From Absidia repens (lineage: Eukaryota > Mucoromycota > Mucoromycetes > Mucorales > Cunninghamellaceae), in NCBI GenBank assembly GCA_002105175.1, contig MCGE01000061.1, positions 30,765-94,764 of the forward strand: a DNA stretch of 64,000 bases, given 5' to 3'. Each line of letters starts with the position of its first letter. Positions within the stretch are counted from its first letter, which is position 1. The notes beneath the pieces are model-generated. The model had not been told where the DNA came from. It saw nothing but the letters and a program-made list of their open reading frames with translations, and did not search any database. The translations under genes were made by a program, and so were the position numbers. Shown here piece after piece: positions 56,617 through 64,000 of this stretch.

Positions 56617-58057
56617 ATGGCTTTTGAAGGACGTGGCGGTGGACGTGGTGCATCTCGTGGTGGTGGACGAGGTATGTAGTCTTGGGAAAAACTCACACAC
56701 ACACATACACAATCGTATGAAAACTCCAACCATGACAAATTGCTGCAACAATTACTAACCTTTTATTTGCTATTTTTTTTTTTTTTTTTTTTTTTTTTTT
56801 CGGTTATATTATAGGCGGCTTTGGCGGAGGTCGTGGTATGTGCCAACTATAAGCAAGGATAGGGCAACTTTTTACAATATCTATCGTTTTTACTAATCCA
56901 CTTTTTTTTTCAAACTTATAGGTGGCGGCCGAGGCGGTTTTGGCGGTGGTGATCGCGGCGGCCGAGGAGGTGGTCGTGGTGGTTTTGGCGGTCGTGGCGG
57001 TGGTCGAGGTAAAATCAGATCCATTTCCATTACGTAAACAATCCTTATGAAAAAAACCATAACTGATGGTCACTATTCATATTAACATTAGGTGGCGGCC
57101 GTGGTGGTTTTGGTGGTGATCGTGGTGGCCGTGGTGGTGCCCGAGGTAAGAAAGCGTAGAAAACTAGGTGCAGTTGGATTGACAGGAATTGTATTAAACG
57201 ATTTCTCCTTTAGGTGGCGCTCGTGGTGGCCGAGGCGGTGCTCGTGGTGGACGAGGCGGTGCTGGTGGTGGTGCTCGTGGTGGATCCAAAGTGATTATCG
57301 AACCACATCGTCACGAAGGTATCTTTATTGCCCGTGGTAAAGAAGATTTATTGGTCACCAAGAATCTGGTGCCCGGTGAATCCGTATATGGAGAAAAACG
57401 TATCTCTGTGGATGGACCTGAAAATACCAAGATCGAATACCGGGTGTGGAATCCTTTCCGCTCCAAGATTGCTGCTGCTGTTTTGGGTGGTGTTGATCAT
57501 TTGCATATTGCTCCTGGCAAAAAGGTGCTGTACTTGGGTGCTGCTTCTGGTACTTCTGTTTCTCATGTAGCTGATGTGGTTGGTCCTACTGGGGCTGTTT
57601 ATGGTGTGGAATTCTCTCATCGTTCTGGTCGTGATTTGATTAACATGGCCAAGAAGCGTACCAACGTTGTGCCTATTATTGAAGATGCTCGTCACCCTCA
57701 TAAATATCGTATGCTTGTGCCAATGGTGGATGTCATTTTTGCGGATGTTGCCCAACCTGATCAAGCCCGTATTATCAGTAAGTAGGAAAGTACAGGAAGG
57801 GAATGTAGATCAAATAGATAACTAATCTTCTTTTTAAATTAGCTCTCAATGCTCATCATTTTTTGAAGAATAATGGCCATATTGTCATTTCCATTAAGGC
57901 TTCTTGTATCGATTCAACTGTGGATGCTGCTACGGTGTTTGCTCGTGAAGTCAAGAAACTCCAAGAAGAACGAGTCAAGCCTCAGGAACAATTGACTTTG
58001 GAACCTTATGAAAGAGATCACGCTGTAGTGGTTGGTCGCTATGTCCGCAACAAGTAA
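56617..58057 (+). CDS. NOP1: fibrillarin, rRNA 2'-O-methyltransferase (box C/D snoRNP)
   Basis: Fibrillarin is the nucleolar methyltransferase that uses box C/D guide RNAs to modify pre-rRNA. Exons are 56617-56671, 56815-56835, 56922-57008, 57092-57145, 57214-57777 and 57843-58057 (331 aa). The first five exons encode a Gly/Arg-rich GAR domain ([15 protein letters not shown] and so on) of about 95 residues. The catalytic part follows: [79 protein letters not shown] and [13 protein letters not shown]. The match to eukaryotic fibrillarin is very strong. All introns inside the GAR region are phase 1, and exons 2-4 are multiples of three, so they can be skipped without a frameshift. The promoter region is short (179 bp after the trehalase stop). 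Confidence 0.97.
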
Positions 58058-58677
58058 ACCTAGTGGTCACCTTCCCGTTCCTTTTATTTTACTCCATTTA
58101 TTCATTTAGTACTTTATATAGTTATTTTATCTCATTCCCCATACACATTATTACTTGTCATTCCTCTACCTTCCCCATTTTCTTATATTTTTACACTTTA
58201 ACATATTTTTCATATTTATTTGTTAGGATATATTATGTATACACACATACTGTCAATTAAAATAAAGAAATTACATACATATATTTAGAAAAAAAGTACG
58301 ATTTGTGTTGTGTTTCGTTATCATATGGCAAAGGATGGAAGTTGTTGGGCAGTCGGGGATTCACTTTTAAACTTTAACCAACCAAATGACTCTAAATCGT
58401 AAGGGCCGAATTTTTTATTTTGCCCGCCCTTTTTTTCCACTCCTCTTCCATCTCTCTCTTTTATATTTTTATTTTTTTGTCTTCTTCCTTTCTTTTCTTT
58501 TGGCCTTATTCCCCTATTTTAATTCACTTCATTACGTGTGCGTATTATTGGTCGCCATTTTTTCTATTTACGCATTCTTTGTACACAATATCCCTCTCCA
58601 TCTCGTCATCCTTTCTAAATTCAATCATCAGACGCTACCCGTTTTAGAAGATTTGTCCTGACTCGTCTACACATAAA
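58058..58677. other. intergenic region
   Basis: 620 bp with terminator-like A/T sequence (AATAAAG at 58261) and a strongly pyrimidine-rich stretch (58420-58520) before the DnaJ gene. No other feature is seen. Confidence 0.55.
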
Positions 58678-60147
58678 ATGTCGCCAACCAACAAAGATGA
58701 AGCCAATCGATGCTTGCTAATTGCAAAAAATCATTATGGGAATGGCAATTATTCGTCGGCGGTTAAGCTCACCAAAAAATCCATCTCTTTATTTTCGACT
58801 GATGAAGCTACTGCGTTTTTAATCAAGGCAGAAAGGCGTTGGCTGACTACCCCAATGGCAAAAGCTCTTCCTCTTCATCCTCCTCAACGACAGAAAAATC
58901 AACTCCAACCCCGGCACGTGATGAAAAGAAACATTCTCCTGAACAGATCAAGGCGGTGCAAACCATTCTTGCTTGTGGTACTGATTACTACAAGGTCCTT
59001 TCTTTGGATAAAAAGTGCACCGAAGTGGAAATCAAGAAATCATATCGAAAGGTAAATACAACAACAGTAGCAACAATACATCTCAAAGGATTTGACGAGT
59101 GGGAATTCATTAATTTGACTATTATGCTTTTATTTTTGATTTTTAGCTTGCTTTACAATTCCATCCCGACAAAAACAGTGCCCCTGGTGCCGATGAAGCA
59201 TTCAAATGTAAGTTTTGCTGAAAAATGCTGAAGTGGAATTGTGAACATGAGAGAATGGTCAAGCTCTCTTATAATGATGATTTCAAAGCTGTCGATAAGT
59301 AAGGGGTTGCTTTTACTTACTTTTTTACCCACTCATTTTTTATATAGTGATTTCCAAGGCATTTACGGTACTATCAGATCCACAGAAACGAGTCATTCAT
59401 GACGCTGGTGGTGGCGATCCGGAACAAAGAGGGAATGCATCTTCGGGTTTCAGTGGCTTCCGATCATATCAACACCCAGGGTTTGGTGGTGAAGATGTAT
59501 CTCCTGAAGATTTATTCAACATGTTCTTTGGGCAAGGTGGTGGTATGATGGGTGGTTTCAACGGCGGTGGTGGCGGCTTTCCAGGATTCAGTAGCGCAAC
59601 ATTTGTGGGACCTGGATTTAGAACACATACCTTCCATACAGGAACTGCTGGAGCCGGACAACGATTTGCTCAACATCAACATCAGCAACAACAGCAACAA
59701 CAACAGCGACAGGGTCAAGGTAATCACTCGCGGTGGGCAATCTTACTTCAACTGTTGCCACTATTGGTGTTTTTCGGTTACTCGGTGATCTCAAGCTTGA
59801 TGACTGACAACACACCTCCCTTCTCCTTCCAACCTACCCCCATATACTCCCACCCACGATTAACGGAAACTCACAACATTCCATACTATGTTAATCCAAA
59901 AACATTCCGAGCTACTGAACAAAACAAACACAAGCTATCACGTGTCGAACAACAAGTGGTGATGGACTGGGTACGCGGATTACAACATTCATGCCAGGCG
60001 GAACGCAAGGAGCGAACGGCAAAGGTCAGGGCTGCTAGCGGTGTCTTTGGTATTGGTCGCGATGAAAAACAGTATCAAGAAGCGCTCAGTTGGCCCACTC
60101 AAAGCTGTGATCAACTCACTCGGATTGGCTACAGCAAGGATTATTAG
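58678..60147 (+). CDS. membrane DnaJ (Hsp40) protein, DNAJB12/DNAJB14/HLJ1-like, with apparent one-base frameshift
   Basis: This is a tail-region-anchored ER J-protein that would recruit Hsp70 for ER protein quality control. Exons are 58678-59051, 59147-59207 and 59348-60147; about 411 aa once the frame change is allowed for. The N-terminal block DEANRCLLIAKNHYGNGNYS, AVKLTKKSISLFS is typical of the family. At about 58830-58838 the frame must change by one base: IKAE is read in frame 1 and KALADYPNGKSSSS in another frame, and no intron fits. The J domain runs DYYKVLSLDKKCTEVEIKKS to SDPQKR, with an intact HPD at about residue 131. Gly/Phe- and Gln-rich linkers follow, then a membrane helix (WAILLQLLPLLVFFGYSVIS) and the conserved C-terminal domain (PYYVNPKTFRATEQNKHKLS). 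The missing base lies in a short A run, so a sequencing error is the simplest explanation. Confidence 0.85.
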
Positions 60148-60446
60148 TTTAGACGTAGTTTAGTTTTTATTTAGTTTTATAGTTATATCGGTATCTTTGT
60201 TGTTTGTTTATAGTATTTATACATATACATTCCCCTCTTTCCCCCATCTACTTCATTCCATATTTACCTTTTATTTATTTACTGTTTACACCACTTTCTC
60301 CATCCTCACATCCCAATTAGATTTCAAAATAAATCAATAAAGAAAACTATATTTTAATTCATACCCAATCCATCTATCTATATATCCATTTAAAAAAAGT
60401 CTCAATCCTATAAATTACACGGATTTCATTTTTCACACCTTGAAAG

Positions 60447-60610
60447 CCAACACTTTTCAGCGTCCTTCACAGTCAGCACTCCAGTATCAACCATACCGGC
60501 ACTTTTAACGTCCATCTCAGTCGGCATCTTTCAATTTCTATCATTGCCAGCCCTTTTCGCCGTTCAAATCTCTCAATGTAGTTAATTCTTCTTATTGGCG
60601 CTTTTTTTTT
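60447..60610 (+). repeat. degenerate tandem repeat, about 50-bp unit
   Basis: Successive stretches near 60447, 60495, 60547 and 60595 share GCC(A)(A/G)CACTTTT or GGC(A/G)CTTTT followed by CAGCGTCC/AACGTCC/CGCCGTTC and a CAGTCAGCA/CAGTCGGCA block in the first two. The match is weak and made by eye. Confidence 0.4.
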
Positions 60611-61059
60611 TTTTAACTGGTCATAGTAGCAGTCCTCTTTTAGGAACCAAAGCAGCACTTTTCAGTAACTTCAATTTCTTTTAGAAGAGCAACAAAAATA
60701 AAAACAAACAAAGTTCGCGTGCACCGCATAAAAAATAATGAAACTGCGTGGAGACAAAAAATAAGTAGTAAAACAAAAACACTTTATTTCAATATATTAG
60801 CTATCCTGTATATTAATAACTGTCACTACTATATCAAATCTACTGCTATCTCTATGGGATGCCGTATATGCCATATTGAGCGAAACCACCAAGTTGGTTA
60901 AAACGTAGCAATATAAAATATCACCTAGCAAAAGAAAGCTACCCATTACAAAGTCATAATAGCGTTGCCCAGCAACGGAGATTCCAAGAGCGAGTCGCCC
61001 AACCCATTCCAGAAGCGCTGTATGACCACCTGAGCCCACCGGCACGTCACCGTTCCATA

Positions 61060-61260
61060 CCAGAAACTTAACTAAATCCTATTTCCAAAATGAAAAGGCT
61101 TCCCCATGCCCTTTGTCATGCCCTTTTTTACAACCCTCTAAATCTAACGAAAATCCCACTCCATGATCATCAGACTCTTGGAGGACATTAGTGTGGAAAA
61201 AAGAAAGAAAAAGAAAGAAATTTAGAAAGCACGACCTTTAAGCAAGACAATTGAAATCCC
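61060..61260 (+). repeat. decayed R1 copy (I)
   Basis: AAATCCTATTTCCAAAATGA, AAAGGCTTCCCCATGCCC and TGAAATCCCG at 61250 resemble the R1 middle blocks and the end of its core. The rest is too diverged to align by eye. Confidence 0.4.
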
Positions 61261-61816
61261 GCTTTTGGTCAGAACATTTTTTGGCAATGGAGATACCAAT
61301 TGACTGGCTCGCCAACATAAACAGTGTTCCAGTGTGCCATTCTGCATCCTCCAAAAGAAGAAAAAACAAAAATCCAACAATGATAAATGTATATGTACAA
61401 GTGGTAATAAAACGATATATATTCCAAAAAAAAACAGTATCATCATGATATCATATCGAATGCGAATTACGATATGATATTTCATATGATAGCCAGCTAT
61501 CAATGACATTGTTATTCCGTGTATAGTCAAGTTGATCTTTAATGTATCTACAATAATGGTGGGGGATAAGAATATAAATTATTGATACGTATCTATACAA
61601 TAGTCTGATGTGGTTTAGCATTAACCTTGTAAAATATGTTATCCATCAGATAACTATCTTCTATTCAAGGTAAAATGACGGAGACTGAAAAGCGTTGGGC
61701 TAACTGGTGTCAGCAGGACAAAACCTCCAAGAAGTTTTCATCAATAAAGTTCTTTTCTTTTGTTCCGTTATTTTTTTTATTTTTTTTATCTTTTCAATAC
61801 CCTTTATTTATACTCC

Positions 61817-62583
61817 ATGTTTCATATCGTTCTTCGTGAAGGTATAACAGGCGGGTTTGTTGGCCCTACTGTCAAGTAAGTGAAATGCGAAAAAGGACGT
61901 ATGCCATGTAATACCGAGGGTTGTTCACACGGTATTCTTTTTTCCCTCCTCTCTCGTTCTTTTTTTGTTTTTCCTTTTTTTTTTTTTTTTTTTTGCTACA
62001 GGCAAGTAGTTGAAATCCATGGGGATGACGAAGGTGCCACCATTGTTCATGCCAACTTGAAGCCTTCTAGCAAGACTGACTATACCACCCAACAAGGGCA
62101 ACTGTCTACGTAAGTGACATTGCATATAAAAAAATGGAATGCGTAATGACATCAAAGCATATGTTGCTGATGGCTTTTTTCTCACCTTTCATCTCTGTAC
62201 TTATAATAGAAATGAAGTCCAAACGTTGGTTAATACTTTGGTACCAGAACTTGGTCAACTACCTATTGAGGAACCCATTGGCAGTGAAGATATTTATGGA
62301 TTCGATACTTCTATTTCTTTCTTATCTGGTGACTTCAAATGGCAAAACGGTAAAGAAAAAAGGGTGGGAGTAGAGATATTGATAGTATATAGCGGGGCGG
62401 GGGCGGTGTTACTAGTTTGCTGGATGACTGAAGGAGTTTGTCTCTTTTATAGGCGGGCCTGAAGGTTGTACGCGTAACGCTTCATCAGTGCAAGCCTCAC
62501 CTGAACAAAAGCAAACATTCCAAAAACTGGTACAAACGTTGACCAGACTAGGACAACAAAATGCTATCCAATCTCAAGATTAG
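61817..62583 (+). CDS. small uncharacterised protein, 145 aa
   Basis: Four exons: 61817-61875, 62002-62109, 62210-62349 and 62453-62583. Phase is kept at all three GT-AG introns and each exon end fits, which supports a real gene. The protein begins MFHIVLREGITGGFVGPTVK, continues QVVEIHGDDEGATIVHANLK, then NEVQTLVNTLVPELGQLPIE and FDTSISFLSGDFKWQNGGPE, and ends in a Gln-rich helical tail. It has no signal peptide or membrane segment and two possible beta-rich halves. I do not recognise the family. The first in-frame ATG follows a T-rich leader. Confidence 0.65.
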
Positions 62584-64000
62584 TTAGTTTTAATCACTCG
62601 TATCTTACTATAGCTGTAGTGTTAGTGAAGCATTTTATATTTGTCAGTATTTATTTGTGATTTTACATCTCTTATTTTATCATTTGATTTTAATAAAGGA
62701 AAATTGATTGATACTCTTGAATATTGCGTTGGTGTTAGTATATTTTTACAAATGAATTTTCTTTATGAAAACTATGGCAATCGATAGTGTCATTACATTT
62801 GATATGCAGTCTTTTGGTTTATCTATTTGAGAATGCTGGACTAATAAAGCCACTGTTTTCTGCCGGGCCTTTACCTGTAGCTAACAGTCTGGATCATCAC
62901 AAGAAAGGACAATGGTCCATAATTTAACACCATATCGATATTGTAATGGCATGACGCCAAGATTCAAAGCATTCTTATTTTACATTCCCAAATTCAGAAA
63001 ATAAAAGATCTATTAGATGACAGAGAGGTTGTTGTCGCTGTTCAAATGTAGGTTTTTATGGGATGAGGTTTGACACTCACCATATGTCACACCTCCGTGG
63101 GTGATATGTAGAGAAAGATATTACTGTGGGAGAAATTCAGTCCGGGTATTGGTTCGTGCATTCTTTCCGACTTTGGTAGCATTTCCTCAGAGCTTCTGTG
63201 GTTTCGTTTGGGTTTCTAAAGGAGGTATTTTTTCAATATCATTATTATGCCATACGTAATAAAAATGATGAATTGACGTATACAGGCTGTCTAGTCAAGC
63301 GAAAACTATAATATTTTGTATGGACAATTGCACCGGTGACATGGTTCAAGTTCATTGGTATCGATTGGTAAAGCAACAATATGCCTTCAATTCATATTAA
63401 GTCATCCAGAACTGTCAACCAGTTCTTTGGATTTTGAGGGGAAAATGAGCAAAAGTGGACAAGGTGAGTGAAGCAGTAAGCAGGTACTCGATAAGACACT
63501 CACAAAAGGTGAACAATAACGGCACTTCTCATTATCATATGTATTATAGAATGTTTAATTAATTAATTAATTAAATTAATAAAAAGGCATATTTTATTGA
63601 AATATATTGATAGGGACGACAGGTCCCTTGTTACAAAAGATATAATGGAGGTAATATGTGGAGACTGACAAGGAGACCAATGAGAATTCAGAGGAATGAA
63701 CAGCTCTATTTTAAAGCACAATCTTAAAATGGTATTTAATACAAGGCATAAGACATACCAAGTACTAGAGGGAAGTTTGTTATTGAAGCACAATCACCAT
63801 CTACACTAATCAGAACGGGTGATGGTACTAAAAAGAATCTATTGTAAAAGACATGAGAGTAACTTATGGGACATTTTTCATTGAACATTTAAAAAAAGAA
63901 ATATTTTATTCGGACGTAGCTACAGACTATGGACAAACTAAGACTAAACTAAGCTAATGAAGGCTCCAAAAAGTCAAGTAATGGGGGTTCTAAATCCTGA
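62584..64000. other. intergenic region running into an R1 copy
   Basis: Terminator-like sequence (TTTTAATAAAGGAAAATTG at 62688) is followed by A/T-rich DNA and, from about 63000, R1 copy H up to the window end. A (TTAA)n tract lies at about 63556-63580, inside the R1 copy. No gene is seen. Confidence 0.6.
63000..64000 (+). repeat. R1 dispersed repeat, copy H (cut by window end)
   Basis: Aligns by eye with copy B from about 15060: GCCATACGTAATAAAAATGA, GAATTGACGTATACAG, TCTAGTCAAGCGAAAACTAT, GATTGGTAAAGCAACAATAT, ACTCGATAAGACACTCA, then TATTTTATTGAA, GGGACATTTTTCATTGAAC, AAACTAAGCTAATGAAGGCT and TCTAAATCCTGA at the window edge. The CACGTG core would lie beyond the window. Confidence 0.7.

Larger units (their letters stand above)
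60148..61816. other. intergenic region with degenerate repeats
   Basis: Holds the DnaJ gene 3' flank (AATAAATCAATAAAG at 60329), a degenerate repeat of about 50 bp (60447-60610) and a decayed R1 copy (61060-61260). A T-rich stretch (61750-61800) lies before the next gene. An ORF from 61675 (MTETEKRWANWC) has no family features and is not called. Confidence 0.55.

Noticed and set aside
61675..61840. ORF starting MTETEKRWANWCQQ upstream of the small unknown gene
   Set aside because: It degenerates into a Phe-rich translated leader and does not join in frame to the following exons.
1..64000. tRNA, rRNA and snoRNA genes, including snoRNAs in the fibrillarin introns
   Set aside because: I looked for T-loop GGTTCGA-type boxes, rRNA-like blocks and box C/D pairs and found none convincing; a covariance-model scan would be needed to exclude them.

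Overview
The window looks like nuclear DNA of an early-diverging filamentous fungus, most likely a Mucoromycota/Mucorales-type species. It is AT-rich and full of long A/T homopolymers. The genes carry many short (about 55-140 bp) GT-AG introns. The gene set is plainly fungal: a velvet regulator, Atg27, mitochondrial Mcr1-type cytochrome b5 reductase, a bZIP factor with a basic region of the LRNKISARNFRNRRKEY type, GH37 trehalase and Gpt2/Sct1 acyltransferase. Gene models were built by eye by joining reading frames across GT...AG borders, keeping the codon phase, and following family motifs. No transcript or database evidence was available. Species and paralogue assignments are inference.

Layout, left to right: (1) 1-2068, 3' part of a glycerol-3-phosphate acyltransferase (+). 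(2) 2069-5572, repeat-rich non-coding DNA. (3) 5573-14846, four minus-strand genes: an uncharacterised conserved protein, a GH47 alpha-mannosidase, a WD40 protein of the S. pombe SPBC2A9.03 type, and the PP2A scaffold A subunit. (4) 14847-20251, 5.4 kb without genes, holding two opposed copies of a dispersed repeat (called R1 here). (5) 20252-28010, three plus-strand genes: Cdc4-like F-box/WD40, a cation diffusion facilitator and a TauD-type dioxygenase. (6) 28011-30064, non-coding with R1. (7) 30065-31718, velvet regulator (-). (8) 33215-34558, cytochrome b5 reductase (+), followed by a threefold tandem repeat of its 3' flank. (9) 35486-37158, METTL25-like methyltransferase (-), head-to-head over only 174 bp with a Cdc50/Lem3 flippase subunit (+), then Atg27 (+). 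(10) 40576-45239, 4.7 kb without genes, holding R1, a second repeat R2, minisatellites and long homopolymers. (11) 45240-47089, bZIP factor (-). (12) 48564-62583, six plus-strand genes: SulP sulfate transporter, NDUFAF5-like methyltransferase, secreted trehalase, fibrillarin, a membrane DnaJ protein with an apparent frameshift, and a small unknown protein. (13) 62584-64000, non-coding with another R1 copy running off the window.

Most genes are housekeeping and do not form one pathway. Loose themes are membrane and lipid traffic (acyltransferase, Cdc50, Atg27), the secretory pathway (GH47, ER DnaJ), cell-cycle and signalling control (F-box/WD40, PP2A-A) and transcription (velvet, bZIP). I found no gene cluster that looks like a new biochemical or defence system. 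The least explained features are the R1 repeat family with its conserved CACGTG-containing core, the R2 family, the triplicated 3' flank of the reductase gene, symmetric phase-1 GAR exons in fibrillarin, and two conserved-looking genes I cannot name with certainty.
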